This document shows positions 27,360 to 37,063 of a DNA stretch of 64,000 nucleotides, piece by piece. Each line of letters begins with the position of its first letter. Positions within the stretch are counted from its first letter, which is position 1. Where the stretch lies: the NCBI RefSeq assembly GCF_024508335.1, contig NZ_CP101988.1, forward strand, positions 2,604,001-2,668,000, in the 5' to 3' direction. Under the pieces are notes generated by a model. It made no database searches, had not been told where the DNA came from, and saw only the letters and a program-made list of their open reading frames with translations. Source of the DNA: Cellulomonas chengniuliangii (lineage in GTDB: Bacteria; Actinomycetota; Actinomycetes; Actinomycetales; Cellulomonadaceae). The position numbers and the translations under genes are program-made.

Positions 27360-28976
27360 TCACAGCGGTGACCGCGCCGAGCGAGAGTTCGCGCTCCGCG
27401 TCAGATACACGCTCAGGGGAAGCTCCGAGCCAGGCTCGGGGTGCTCGCCGGAGACGGTCTCGAAGATGTCATGGTCCCAACCACGCTGTGTGGCCTCGGC
27501 GATCAGCGCATCGATTGATGTCTCGGCTCGAGTCAGATGCTCGGCAGCGAGTTCTGCGAACACGACGATATCCGGGTTGTCCTCCGCGATCCGCTGCATT
27601 CCTCTCAGCACTTCAAGTTCCGCGCCCTCAGCGTCGATCTTGACGACATCGACTTTGGTGCCAGGAGGGAAGACCTCATCGAGAGGAACGATCTCCACGC
27701 TCACCGTTGGATCAGTCAGCTCTTTGGAATAGAGCGAGTTGTGGCCAGAGTCGGCGTCATAGACCGCGAGCTTCCCGGTGCCGCGTACCGCCCCCGCCGC
27801 CTTCTCGTGGATGGCGACCCTCCCGGTTTCGAGCAGCCCGTTGAGTTGGACGTTGTCCCTCAGCATCTGCGCAGTCCGGGGCGCCGGTTCGAATGCTGTC
27901 ACCCTGCCTGACGACCCCACCAGCGAGGTTGCCGCGACTGTGTACAGACCGAGGTTCGCCCCGACGTCGACGAAGTGAGCGCCAGGCACGATGTGCCGCG
28001 TCATGAGTGACCAGAATCCGGGCTCGGGGTGTCCCCTGTGCTCCAGGAAGGCAGCCAGGCGCCACTCGGCCGCAGGCACACCAAGGAGCATCGAGCCGAT
28101 CTCCACCACGCGGACCGCCTCCTGCGCGGGAGCGCCGGTCGCGTCACCGGTCCCAGCTTTCAGGTCATTGACCACACGCTGAAGGGCGATGACGCGATCA
28201 TTCAACCGCTCGATCGATGCGTCGAGATTCGCACGTCGAGCCACGTCCTGTCGACGATCTGTCGCACTTCCGGGCGTCATCCGCGGCAAACTGTAGATCA
28301 TCTGGAGTTGAGCCATGTCGAACGCACGTGAAGCAAGCACGTGACGCCTCCACCGAGCCCTGGGGCCACGACCGGGCACGTGCGTGAATATCGCCGACTC
28401 CAAGGGGACGCCTCGGTGTAATTGGGCCACCATGTCGTCGACGCGGTCCTCGCGCTCGGGCACCCCCAGCAACGACGCCATTGCCCGTGCCACGGCAAGT
28501 TCCCACGGCGGACCGCTCCGGACCGGATCCAACTCGTGGGCGAGGACTCCCAGAGGAACTCCCGCCGCCCAGCGTTCGTGTTGCCGCGCGATCGTCTCGT
28601 CGTCGCGCAGCTCGCCTTCGACTTCAAGCTGGAGACCCCGAATCACCAACGTGTCGAGATTGTACTCATCGGGGTAGTCCGCTGATACGCGACCGGGAAT
28701 CGCTCGGGCTTCCATCGATCCGTGAAGTCCGGTGAAGAGTTCCGCGCGGGTCGAGCCCTGCCTCAGCGCATCGACATGGGCGGCGAAGCCGTGAGGGTCG
28801 GGCTCGCGCTGGAGCACGAGATCGTAGAGGCCCACGACGAACAGCTCATCGGCCTGATACGGAGTGGATCGAGCCGACTTGCGAGTCCGCGAAGGGCCCG
28901 ACAATCCCGATGGTGGGAGGGAAGAACGAGCAGAAGCCTGAATGTGCGCAACTACAGACTGCGTTGTCAACGGCAC
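27360..28976 (-). CDS. DUF4214-FkbM methyltransferase fusion
   Basis: A 538-residue two-part protein. Residues about 45-110 (ELFVVGLYDLVLQREPDPHG) match the DUF4214 pattern, a domain common in surface-associated and glycan-related proteins. Residues about 320-520 form an FkbM-type SAM methyltransferase: HFVDVGANLGLYTVAA is the SAM loop, VTAFEPAPRTAQMLRDN the acidic end of strand 2, and VDVVKIDAEGAELEVLRGM the family hallmark. FkbM enzymes O-methylate sugar or polyketide hydroxyls, so this may cap or decorate the glycan. GTG 28976 has GGAAGG six bases upstream; TTG 28994 is the longer alternative. First gene of the minus-strand operon. Confidence 0.85.
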   Translation of the reverse strand: MPLTTQSVVAHIQASARSSLPPSGLSGPSRTRKSARSTPYQADELFVVGLYDLVLQREPDPHGFAAHVDALRQGSTRAELFTGLHGSMEARAIPGRVSADYPDEYNLDTLVIRGLQLEVEGELRDDETIARQHERWAAGVPLGVLAHELDPVRSGPPWELAVARAMASLLGVPEREDRVDDMVAQLHRGVPLESAIFTHVPGRGPRARWRRHVLASRAFDMAQLQMIYSLPRMTPGSATDRRQDVARRANLDASIERLNDRVIALQRVVNDLKAGTGDATGAPAQEAVRVVEIGSMLLGVPAAEWRLAAFLEHRGHPEPGFWSLMTRHIVPGAHFVDVGANLGLYTVAATSLVGSSGRVTAFEPAPRTAQMLRDNVQLNGLLETGRVAIHEKAAGAVRGTGKLAVYDADSGHNSLYSKELTDPTVSVEIVPLDEVFPPGTKVDVVKIDAEGAELEVLRGMQRIAEDNPDIVVFAELAAEHLTRAETSIDALIAEATQRGWDHDIFETVSGEHPEPGSELPLSVYLTRSANSRSARSPL

Positions 28977-29046
28977 GGCAGGCCTTCCATTCAAGAGACT
29001 CGTGATCGCACGGAGTCTAACTGCAACACGTTGCGGCGCTGTTGCC

Positions 29047-30369
29047 TCACCGCCACCGCCGGTCGGTCCGCGGGGAGATCACGGACCCGCGCGGCAGCAC
29101 CACGTCGGGCGCGAGCGACGCGGGCACGCCGGCAAGGAAGAGCGCGAACACCGCGGGACGACGCTGCGCCAGCTCGAGCCGCCCACCGTCGGCCGAGGCG
29201 AGGTCACGGGCCAGGGCGAGTCCGAGGCCGGTGCCGGCGCCTGAGGTGACCTCCCGCTCGAAGATGCGCGGCGCGAGGTCGTCGGGCACACCGGCGCCCT
29301 CGTCCGCGACCTCGACGACCACGGCTCCCGAGGCGCCGCTGGGCCTCGAGCGGACGGTGGTGGTCCCGCCGCCGTGCTTGAGCGAGTTCTCCAGCAGGGT
29401 GGCGATCACCTGGGCGAGCGCCCCGGGTGTGGCGAGGACCTGCACGTCGGGGTCGATCTCGAAGACGAGGCGCCGCTCGGCCGCGGCGTAGGCGGGGGCC
29501 CACTCCTCGCGCTGCTGGCGCAGCACGTCGGCGAGTACCACTGCCTCGGTGGTGCCGCCCTGGGCACGACGGGAGCGCGCGAGCAGGTCGTCGACCACGG
29601 TGACGAGCCTCTCCACCTGCTCGAGGGAGATCCGGGCCTCCTCGCGGACCTCGGGCTCCTGGGTCGCCAGCGCGATCTCCTCGAGCCGCATCGACAACGC
29701 CGTCAGCGGCGTGCGGAGCTGGTGGGAGGCATCGGCGCCGAACTGCCGCTCAGCGGCGAGCCGCCCGGCCATGCGGTCGGCGCTACGGGCGAGCTCGGCC
29801 GCGACGAGGTCGATCTCCTCGACGCCGGACGGGCGCAGCTGTGGGCGCACCTGGCCGGACCCGAGCTGCTCGGCGGAGGCTGCGAGGTACACGAGCGGGG
29901 CGGCGAGCCGGTTCGCCTGCCAGATGGCCATGGCGATGCCGGCGCCAAACGCCACGACGGCCGCGACCACGACGAGCGCGATCACGCGGGCGCTGATCCA
30001 GAACACGTCCCACCAGGAGACGTAGAGGGTGATGTTGGCGCCATTGGCCGACTCGGTGACCACCGAGACGTAGCGGCCCTCGATCGGGGGGCCGGCCTGG
30101 AACTGGGCGCCACCCGGCGCCGACACCACGACCGTCGCCTCGAGGGCCCCGTCGCCGCCGACGGCCACCTCGAGCATGCGCGCCGTGAGCGGGATGCCCT
30201 CCTCGATGCGGAAGTCGACGGAGCGGGCGAGACCGGCGGCTCGCGCCTCGAGCGCGCTGACCTCGTTCTCGCGCACCAGCTGCGCCACGAGGAACGCGAG
30301 GGGGAAGCCGAGGAGCACCACCGCGACGGTGACCGCCGCGATCGTCGACTGCAGGACCCGACGGCGCAC
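29047..30369 (-). CDS. Sensor histidine kinase, HisKA type
   Basis: A 440-residue membrane kinase. Helix 1 (IAAVTVAVVLLGFPLAFLVAQL), an extracellular sensor of about 110 residues, helix 2 (VIALVVVAAVVAFGAGIAMAIW), HAMP, HisKA with His216 in ASHQLRTPL, and an HATPase domain with N-box LLENSLKHGG, ADEGAGVP and GTGLGLALA. It should phosphorylate the response regulator two bases upstream. GTG 30369 follows that gene's stop after two bases. The ligand is unknown; the pair is of the MprAB/TcsRS-like general type. Confidence 0.9.
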   Translation of the reverse strand: MRRRVLQSTIAAVTVAVVLLGFPLAFLVAQLVRENEVSALEARAAGLARSVDFRIEEGIPLTARMLEVAVGGDGALEATVVVSAPGGAQFQAGPPIEGRYVSVVTESANGANITLYVSWWDVFWISARVIALVVVAAVVAFGAGIAMAIWQANRLAAPLVYLAASAEQLGSGQVRPQLRPSGVEEIDLVAAELARSADRMAGRLAAERQFGADASHQLRTPLTALSMRLEEIALATQEPEVREEARISLEQVERLVTVVDDLLARSRRAQGGTTEAVVLADVLRQQREEWAPAYAAAERRLVFEIDPDVQVLATPGALAQVIATLLENSLKHGGGTTTVRSRPSGASGAVVVEVADEGAGVPDDLAPRIFEREVTSGAGTGLGLALARDLASADGGRLELAQRRPAVFALFLAGVPASLAPDVVLPRGSVISPRTDRRWR

Positions 30370-30371
30370 GT

Positions 30372-31064
30372 TCAGCCTCGGTCGCCCTCGCCGGTCTCGA
30401 ACCGGAAGCCCATGCCGCGCACGGTGGTGACGTAGCGCGGCGCGTTGGCGTCGTCCCCGAGCTTGCGGCGCAGCCACGAGACGTGCATGTCGAGGGTCTT
30501 GGTGGAGCCGGACGGGTCAGAGCCCCAGACCTCCCGCATCAGGACGTCGCGGCCGACCACGGTGCCGGCCGCGCCGACGAGCACCCGCAGGAGGTCGAAC
30601 TCCTTGGCGGTCAGGTGGAGCTCCCGCTCCCCCTGGAACGCGCGGTGCGCGGCGACGTCGACGCGCACGTTCTGGGCGTGCAGCTCGTCCTCGTCGGGGA
30701 CATCGCCCACGGTGCGGCGCAGCAGCGCCCGGACGCGCGCCAGCAGCTCGGCGAGCCGGAAGGGCTTGGTGACGTAGTCGTCGGCCCCGGCGTCGAGCCC
30801 CACGACCAGGTCCACCTCGTCGGCGCGCGCGGTCAGCACCAGCACGGGCGTCGTCAGCCCCTGGTTGCGGATGGCGCGCGCGACGTCCAGGCCGTCCATG
30901 TCAGGCAGGCCCAGGTCGAGCACCACGAGATCGGCCTCGCTCGCGTGGTCGATCGCGCCTTGACCCGTTCCTTGCACGTGCACGTCGTAACCTTCACGCC
31001 CGAGGGCTCGGGCCAAAGGCTCGGCAATCGCGGGGTCGTCCTCCGCCAGCAGCACGTGGGTCAT
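30372..31064 (-). CDS. OmpR-family response regulator
   Basis: A 230-residue regulator. Receiver domain: acidic pair Asp9/Asp10, phosphoacceptor Asp50 in VVLDLGLPDMDG, Thr78, Lys100 in VTKPF. The C-terminal winged helix has LTAKEFDLLRVLV and TLDMHVSWLRRKLG, the recognition-helix region, and ends RGMGFRFE. Paired with the histidine kinase downstream. ATG 31064 has no ribosome binding site; a TAGCAT box six bases upstream suggests a leaderless transcript. It is divergent from the NarL-type kinase gene, with under 200 bases between. Confidence 0.93.
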   Translation of the reverse strand: MTHVLLAEDDPAIAEPLARALGREGYDVHVQGTGQGAIDHASEADLVVLDLGLPDMDGLDVARAIRNQGLTTPVLVLTARADEVDLVVGLDAGADDYVTKPFRLAELLARVRALLRRTVGDVPDEDELHAQNVRVDVAAHRAFQGERELHLTAKEFDLLRVLVGAAGTVVGRDVLMREVWGSDPSGSTKTLDMHVSWLRRKLGDDANAPRYVTTVRGMGFRFETGEGDRG

Positions 31065-31070
31065 CGGCCC

Positions 31071-31076
31071 ATGCTA
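31071..31076 (-). promoter_or_regulatory. Candidate -10 box, leaderless start of OmpR-type regulator
   Basis: TAGCAT on the minus strand, exactly six bases before ATG 31064, with no ribosome binding site. Confidence 0.5.
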
Positions 31077-31249
31077 GGTCATGGGCGCGGTCATGCACTG
31101 GTCGTGGACACGCCCGGTTCGTCGCGTCGCGGGGACGCGGGCGGCGGGCAGCGAGCGGCGGCCGCGCAGGTCCAGGGCTCAGTCCGTGGACGTACCCCCG
31201 CGCCCGCCCGTCAGCCCAAGGGCGGAAGCGCACGCCCGGGTACGGCGTC

Positions 31250-31255
31250 TAGGCT
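31250..31255 (+). promoter_or_regulatory. Candidate -10 box, leaderless start of NarL-type kinase
   Basis: TAGGCT exactly six bases before GTG 31262, with no ribosome binding site. Confidence 0.5.
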
Positions 31256-31261
31256 CGCCAC

Positions 31262-32656
31262 GTGGGTCTCTGGGAGCGCTGGAACCGATGGGAGGACTCC
31301 CATCGGTTCGCCATCGACGCCACCCTGACGGGCCTCGTGATGCTCGTGGCGGTGCCGCTGTCGGCCGCCAGCGCCGACAGCTTCTACCCGGTGCCGTTCG
31401 ACTTGTACCTCTGGTCTGCCGCCGTCATCGCGCCGTTGGCGTGGAGGCGTTCCCACCCCGCAGCCTCGGCGGCCGTCGTCTTCGTCGTGGGCCTGCTGCA
31501 GGTGCTCGCGGGACACAGCTTGATCTTGCCCGCTGACCTGGCGGTGCTGGCCGCGCTCTACTCGGTCACCGTCCACGGCCCGCGGTGGGCGCACCGCGTC
31601 GCGATCACCGGCGCCCTGCTCGGCTCGCTGCTCATGAGCGCAGCGTTCAGCGGCAACGACCCGGTCTCGCTGATCGGCACCACCCTCTTCGCCAGCTCCG
31701 TCGCGCTCGCCGTCTGGGCGTTCGGCCTGGTGCGCCGACAGCGCCGGCTGACCATCGACGCCCTCGTCGACCGCACCCACCGCCTCGAGGTCGAGCGCGA
31801 CCAGCAGGCCCGGCTCGCCACGGCGGCGGAGCGCTCCCGCATCGCCCGCGAGATGCACGACATCGTCGCGCACTCCCTGAGCGTGATCATCGCGCAGGCC
31901 GACGGCGGCCGGTACGCGGCCGAGGCCGACCCCGCCGCGGCGACCCGCTCGCTGGGCACCATCTCCGAGACTGGCCGCGCGGCGCTGGCCGACATGCGCC
32001 GGCTGCTCGGCGTGCTGCGGACCGACCCAGCGGACGCGGCGCGCCCTCGCACGCCCGGCCTGGTCGCGGCGGCCGGCCACCAGGACACCGACGCGTCGGG
32101 GGCCACGACGTCGCCGATGCCCGCGGCCCACGATCTCGACTCCCTGGTGGAGCAGGTCCGCGCGAGCGGCCTCCGGGTCTCGTTGGTGCGGATGGGCACC
32201 CCGCGCCCCCTGCCGCCCGGCGCCGGGCTCACGGTGTACCGGATCTGCCAGGAGTCGCTGACGAACGTGCTCAAGCACGCGGGCCCCGACCCCGCGGTGA
32301 CGGTGCTGGTGCAGTGGCAGGCGGCGGCCATCCAGCTCGAGGTCAGCGACGACGGCCGTGGCGCCTCGGCCGAGTCGGACGGGCTGGGCCAGGGCCTGCT
32401 GGGGATGCGAGAGCGCGCGGCGATGTTCGGCGGGTCCGTCAAGGTCGGGCCGCGGCCCGGAGGAGGGTTCCGGGTGCGCGCCCAGCTCCCCCTGCCGCCC
32501 GTCGCCAACGACGACGCCCCCGCCATGCCGGCGCCCTCCGAGCCAGTGGAGTCCGTGGACTCCTCGAGCACCCCACCACCACTCGATGACCCCGCCACGG
32601 GGTCACACACCACCCACCGGGAGAGACCTCCGATGAACCACCGGCAGCAGGCATGA
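31262..32656 (+). CDS. Sensor histidine kinase, NarL/DesK type (HisKA_3)
   Basis: A 464-residue kinase with about five N-terminal membrane helices and little extracellular sequence, so it may sense the membrane itself. HisKA_3: His199 in REMHDIVAHSLSVII. HATPase: CQESLTNVLKHAG and VSDDGRGASAESDGLGQGLLGMRERAAMFGG, cut here at the motif core. The C-terminal 50 residues are Pro/Ser-rich and acidic, then basic, and look disordered. Its stop overlaps the start of the LuxR-type regulator. Downstream of the pair is an ABC exporter that it may control, as in many BceS/LiaS-like layouts. Confidence 0.9.
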   Translation: MGLWERWNRWEDSHRFAIDATLTGLVMLVAVPLSAASADSFYPVPFDLYLWSAAVIAPLAWRRSHPAASAAVVFVVGLLQVLAGHSLILPADLAVLAALYSVTVHGPRWAHRVAITGALLGSLLMSAAFSGNDPVSLIGTTLFASSVALAVWAFGLVRRQRRLTIDALVDRTHRLEVERDQQARLATAAERSRIAREMHDIVAHSLSVIIAQADGGRYAAEADPAAATRSLGTISETGRAALADMRRLLGVLRTDPADAARPRTPGLVAAAGHQDTDASGATTSPMPAAHDLDSLVEQVRASGLRVSLVRMGTPRPLPPGAGLTVYRICQESLTNVLKHAGPDPAVTVLVQWQAAAIQLEVSDDGRGASAESDGLGQGLLGMRERAAMFGGSVKVGPRPGGGFRVRAQLPLPPVANDDAPAMPAPSEPVESVDSSSTPPPLDDPATGSHTTHRERPPMNHRQQA

Positions 32657-33369
32657 CCACACCGATCAGGGTCGCGCTGATCGACGACCAGCAGCTCGTC
32701 CGGGCCGGCTTCCGCATGGTCATCGACTCGCAGCCCGACCTCGAGGTGGTGCTCGAGGCGGGCGACGGCGCCCAGGCCGTGCGGGCGTTGACCCCCGGCA
32801 CCACGCCCGCCGCGCACGGCCGCGTGGACGTGGTGCTGATGGACGTGCGCATGCCGCACATGGACGGGCTCGAGGCCACCGCCGCGATCACCGCCGCCGG
32901 CACCGAGGACGCTCCCGCGCCGCGCGTCATCGTGCTGACCACCTTCGACCTCGACGAGTACGTGCTCTCCGCGATCCGCGCCGGGGCTAGCGGGTTCCTG
33001 CTCAAGGACGCGCCGCCGGAGGAGATGCTCGGCGCCATCCGCACGATCCACCACGGGGACGCCGTCATCGCGCCGTCGAGCACCCGCCGCCTGCTCGAGC
33101 ACCTCGTCACGGCCCTCCCCCCCGAGCGGCTCGCCCACGAGGACGAGCCCGCCCATGCCGCGCTCGCCGACCTCACCGACCGCGAGCGCGAGGTCCTCGT
33201 GCTGATGGCACGGGGCCGCTCCAACACGGAGATCGGCGCCGACCTGTTCGTCGCAGAGGCCACCGTCAAGACCCATGTGGGCCGCGTCCTGGCGAAGCTG
33301 GGCGTGCGGGACCGGGTCCAGGCCGTCGTCGCGGCGTACGAGGCAGGGCTGGTCCGCCCCGGGGCCTGA
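32653..33369 (+). CDS. NarL/LuxR-family response regulator
   Basis: A 238-residue regulator: receiver domain with Asp11/Asp12 and phosphoacceptor Asp64 in VVLMDVRMPHMDG, and a C-terminal GerE helix-turn-helix LTDREREVLVLMARGRSN with VAEATVKTHVGRVLAKLG. ATG 32653 overlaps the kinase stop by four bases. Two short insertions, after residue 48 and around residue 87, lengthen the receiver compared with typical members. The ABC exporter 170 bases downstream is the obvious candidate target, but no operator was identified. Confidence 0.93.
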   Translation: MTTPIRVALIDDQQLVRAGFRMVIDSQPDLEVVLEAGDGAQAVRALTPGTTPAAHGRVDVVLMDVRMPHMDGLEATAAITAAGTEDAPAPRVIVLTTFDLDEYVLSAIRAGASGFLLKDAPPEEMLGAIRTIHHGDAVIAPSSTRRLLEHLVTALPPERLAHEDEPAHAALADLTDREREVLVLMARGRSNTEIGADLFVAEATVKTHVGRVLAKLGVRDRVQAVVAAYEAGLVRPGA

Positions 33370-33499
33370 CGGACGGCCAGGTGGGGGCTGTTGTCGTCGC
33401 CGAAGTCAGTGCCTGGTCGCAGACTGCTGAGCGGCGGGTCCACCCGTGGGCGGACGAAGGCCGCGACCCCAGCCCGACGCGGGGCCCCCCGGCGGTCCG

Positions 33500-33505
33500 T
33501 AGCGT
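33500..33505 (+). promoter_or_regulatory. Candidate -10 box for the ABC exporter
   Basis: TAGCGT 36 bases before GTG 33542. The predicted start site near 33512 leaves room for the TGGAG ribosome binding site at 33531. Confidence 0.35.
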
Positions 33506-33541
33506 CGACGCTGACGCACTCACCGAACTTTGGAGCTAGTC

Positions 33542-34375
33542 GTGGACACCACCGTCTACCAGAACACCTCGCCCGGGCAGCAGTCCGGCCCTCCTGCGAT
33601 CGCCGTCCGGGCCCGTGAGCTCGCCAAGGTCTACGGCGACGGCGCGTCGGCCGTGCACGCCCTGGCTGGTGTCGACGTCGACTTCACCGCCGGCGCGTTC
33701 ACCGCGATCATGGGGCCCTCCGGCTCGGGCAAGTCCACCCTCATGCACCTGCTCGCCGGGCTCGACTCGGCGTCGTCGGGCCACGCGTACCTGGGCGAGA
33801 CCGATGTCACCACGCTGGACGACGACGCGCTGACGCGTCTGCGACGCGACCGGGTCGGCTTCGTCTTCCAGTCCTTCAACCTGCTGCCGATGTTCACGGC
33901 CGAGCAGAACATCACGCTGCCGCTCGAGCTCGCAGGGGCGAAGGTCGACCGCCAGTGGTTCGACACGCTCGTGCAGGCCCTCGGGCTGGGCCAGCGCCTG
34001 ACGCACCGGCCGTCCGAGCTCTCGGGCGGGCAGCAGCAGCGGGTGGCGATCGCCCGCGCCCTGATCACCAAGCCGGAGGTCGTCTTCGCCGACGAGCCCA
34101 CCGGGAACCTCGACTCCCGCTCGGGCGCCGAGGTGCTGAGCTTCCTGCGCCGCTCGGTGCGCGAGCTCGGCCGCACGATCATCATGGTCACCCACGACCC
34201 GACGGCCGCCGCCTACGCGGACCGTGTCGTGCTGCTCGCCGACGGCCGCATCGCCGGGGACATCGCGGACCCGACCCCCGAGTCGGTGCTGGCGGGCCTG
34301 GACGCCCTGCGCCAGCTCGACGAGCCGGTCGCCACGACCGGCGCCATCAACACCGCTCGCACTGCGGGGCTCTGA
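33542..34375 (+). CDS. ABC transporter ATP-binding protein, MacB/LolD-like
   Basis: A 277-residue ATPase. Walker A GPSGSGKST at residues 58-66, signature LSGGQ at 160-164, Walker B VVFADEPTGNLDS with Asp184/Glu185, and a VTHDP switch. GVDVDFTAGAFTAIMG and RLRRDRVGFVFQSFNLLP place it in the MacB/LolD/FtsE family that powers FtsX-type permeases. About 20 N-terminal and 35 C-terminal residues are extra. It overlaps the permease start by one base. GTG 33542 has GGAG six bases upstream. Confidence 0.93.
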   Translation: MDTTVYQNTSPGQQSGPPAIAVRARELAKVYGDGASAVHALAGVDVDFTAGAFTAIMGPSGSGKSTLMHLLAGLDSASSGHAYLGETDVTTLDDDALTRLRRDRVGFVFQSFNLLPMFTAEQNITLPLELAGAKVDRQWFDTLVQALGLGQRLTHRPSELSGGQQQRVAIARALITKPEVVFADEPTGNLDSRSGAEVLSFLRRSVRELGRTIIMVTHDPTAAAYADRVVLLADGRIAGDIADPTPESVLAGLDALRQLDEPVATTGAINTARTAGL

Positions 34376-37053
34376 TGCTGCGACTCACACTGGCCCAGAT
34401 GCGGCGCAGCGTCGGGCGCCTGGCCGCGGGTGGCATCGCCATAGCCATCGGCACCGCCTTCGTCGCCGCCACCCTGCTCGCCGGCGCGGTCATGACGCGG
34501 GCCAGCTATGACGCCATCACGGCCTCCTTGGCCCGCGCGGACCTCGTCACCTATGTGGCGTTCCCGGAGACCATCGACCGGGTGGCGGAGCTGCCCGCCG
34601 TCGAAGCGGTCCATCCGGCGACGACGAGCGGGGTCGAGCTGCACCACGGCTCGCTCCAGATCTGGGCGAACGCAACGCCCCGTGCCCCCCACCGGGACCT
34701 CGAGGTGCAGACGCTCGTCGAGGGCTCGCTGCCCGCAGGCTCCGGCGAGATCGCCCTGCCCGGCCCGATGGCCGAGCGTCTCAAGGTGTCCATCGGAGAC
34801 GAGATCGAAGCGCCGTACACCGTGTGGGTTGCGTCCGACGCCGTGACACCCGAAGGGTCCACCACCGGCGAGGCCCTCCCGCCGACCAGCGCTGAGCCGA
34901 CGACCACTCGTGGCGAGGCGGCGCACGACTCCGCAGAGGAGGAAGGCGACTGGGAGTCGGCGTCCATCGTGTTGCGCGTGGTGGGCCTTCTGGACGACCC
35001 GCTCGGCGCCTACACCGACGGCGGGGGCGCGGCCGTCATCAGCGTCGAGGACACCGAGGCGTTCACCGGGATGTCGCTGGCGGACATGTCCATCGGCGCC
35101 GATGCGCTCATCGTCCTGGCGCCAGGCGCCGACGTGCGCCAGGCGAGCGCCGAGATCAGCGCGATATCGGAATCCGCGGTGCTCACCAAGGACGAGGCTG
35201 CCGAGTTCCGCATCTCGAAGACCGGGGCCGACGGGAAGGTCGTCACCCAGGTGGTGCTGGCCTTCGCGGCGGTGGCCCTGATCGTGGCCGCGCTTGTCAT
35301 CTCGAACACGTTCCAGGTGCTCGTCGCCCAGCGCACGCGGACGCTCGCGCTGCTGCGCTGTGTTGGCGCCGGCAAGCGCCAGCTTCGCTCGTCGGTGCTG
35401 ATCGAGGCGACACTGCTCGGGGGCATCTCCTCGATCGTGGGCATCGTGAGCGGAACCCTGCTCGCGCAGGTCGCGCTCACCGTGCTGCGCTCCTCGACAG
35501 ACACGCCGCTGCCCGCGACGGTGTCCATCTCCCCCTCGGTGGTTCTGGCTCCGCTCATCGTGGGCACGGCGATCACCGTGCTCGCCGCCCTGATGCCGGC
35601 GCGGGCTGCGACACGGGTTGCCCCCATTGCAGCGCTGCGGCCGGCCGACACCCCGATGGTCACCTCGCGCAGTAGCCGGGTCCGGCTGGTTCTCGCGTCG
35701 CTGCTCGTCGTCGGCGGCGTGACGGGTCTGGGTCTGGGCCTGACGCTGGGGACGGACGACCCCGGGCTCGGGCTGGCTCTCGGTCTCCTGGGTGGCGCAG
35801 CGTCGTTCGTCGGGTTCCTCCTCGGCTCGGTGTTCTGGGTGCCGAGGGTCGTCTCCGCCACGGGACGACTCCTCTCTCTGACCGGATCGAGCGCCAAGCT
35901 CGCTGCGGCGAACACCGGGCGGAACCCTCGGCGCACGGCTGCGACCAGCACCGCGCTGCTGATCGGTGTCACGTTGGTCGCGATGATGAGCACGGGTGCG
36001 GCGAGCGCGCGCTCGACGCTCGCAGGGACGCTCGACTCGCAGTACCCCGTGGACGTCTTGATCGCCACTCCGGGACAGCAGGACGGCGGGACGACCGCTT
36101 TGCCGTCCACCGTCGAGGCGACCCTCCGGCAGATGGACGACGTCGCCGACACTGTGCCGGTGCACTCCATCACCGTGGAGATGGGCCAGGCAGGCTCCAC
36201 CACGACCGAGGACGGGGCGGGCTGGGCGGGGCTTCGGGCGATCGACGCCGCCGACGCGAACCGGGTGATGCGCACGAGCCCGTCGGCAGACCAGCTGCGA
36301 GACGGGGCCGTGGTGATGAACACGAGCGTCGCCTCCCGGTTCGGGGTCTCGGAGGGCGACATGGTCCCCGTGGCACAGGCCAACGTGGGCGGGCTGTCCT
36401 CCTGGTCCCCGCTCGTCGTCCAGCTCGAGGTCGTGGTGGCCGACATCAAGAGCAGCGGCTTCCTCGTCACGCGCAGCACGTTCGCCGAGCTCGTGCCCGA
36501 CCCGGTGGGCCCGGACGAGCTGTGGGTGCGGCTCGCGGATGTCAATGACGCCGGCGCCGCGTTCCCGCGGATCCAGGACGCCCTGCTCGACCAGTCCGTG
36601 ATGATCACCGGGGCCGCCGCCGAGCGTGCGCAGTTCCAGCAGGTCATCGACACGCTGCTCGCAGTGGTCGTGGGGCTGCTCGGGGTGGCCGTGGTGATCG
36701 CCATCGTGGGGGTCGCGAACACGCTGTCCCTGTCGGTGCTCGAACGCCGTCGGGAGTCGGCGACGCTGCGTGCGATCGGCCTCTCCCGCCGGCAGCTGCG
36801 GCTGACGCTGGCCATCGAGGGGGTGCTCATCGCCGGGGTGGGAGCCGTCCTCGGCGCGGTGCTGGGCCTGCTGTACGGCTGGGCCGGATCCGCCATCGTG
36901 CTCGGCACGCTCGGGGACGTCTCCCTCGACGTGCCGTGGCGGGACATGGGGATCGTCGTGGTCGTGGCGCTCGCCGCCGGTCTGCTGGCCTCGGTCCTGC
37001 CGGGCCGCTCGGCGGCCCGCACGTCACCGGTCGCCGCGCTCGCCGTGGACTGA
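34375..37053 (+). CDS. FtsX-like ABC transporter permease
   Basis: An 892-residue permease with two FtsX repeats. A first helix (LAAGGIAIAIGTAFVAATLL) is followed by a large extracellular MacB-like domain with an acidic, Thr/Glu-rich insertion around residues 155-190. Then come three helices (FQVLVAQRTRTLALLRCVGAGKRQL contains the coupling helix), a second unit, and a final three-helix FtsX domain with TLSLSVLERRRESATLRAIGL. Such DUF214-type exporters move peptides, antibiotics or lipids, or act as mechanical transmitters. Probably regulated by the upstream NarL-type pair. A strong hairpin follows the stop. Confidence 0.9.
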   Translation: MLRLTLAQMRRSVGRLAAGGIAIAIGTAFVAATLLAGAVMTRASYDAITASLARADLVTYVAFPETIDRVAELPAVEAVHPATTSGVELHHGSLQIWANATPRAPHRDLEVQTLVEGSLPAGSGEIALPGPMAERLKVSIGDEIEAPYTVWVASDAVTPEGSTTGEALPPTSAEPTTTRGEAAHDSAEEEGDWESASIVLRVVGLLDDPLGAYTDGGGAAVISVEDTEAFTGMSLADMSIGADALIVLAPGADVRQASAEISAISESAVLTKDEAAEFRISKTGADGKVVTQVVLAFAAVALIVAALVISNTFQVLVAQRTRTLALLRCVGAGKRQLRSSVLIEATLLGGISSIVGIVSGTLLAQVALTVLRSSTDTPLPATVSISPSVVLAPLIVGTAITVLAALMPARAATRVAPIAALRPADTPMVTSRSSRVRLVLASLLVVGGVTGLGLGLTLGTDDPGLGLALGLLGGAASFVGFLLGSVFWVPRVVSATGRLLSLTGSSAKLAAANTGRNPRRTAATSTALLIGVTLVAMMSTGAASARSTLAGTLDSQYPVDVLIATPGQQDGGTTALPSTVEATLRQMDDVADTVPVHSITVEMGQAGSTTTEDGAGWAGLRAIDAADANRVMRTSPSADQLRDGAVVMNTSVASRFGVSEGDMVPVAQANVGGLSSWSPLVVQLEVVVADIKSSGFLVTRSTFAELVPDPVGPDELWVRLADVNDAGAAFPRIQDALLDQSVMITGAAAERAQFQQVIDTLLAVVVGLLGVAVVIAIVGVANTLSLSVLERRRESATLRAIGLSRRQLRLTLAIEGVLIAGVGAVLGAVLGLLYGWAGSAIVLGTLGDVSLDVPWRDMGIVVVVALAAGLLASVLPGRSAARTSPVAALAVD

Positions 37054-37063
37054 CGGCACGCCG

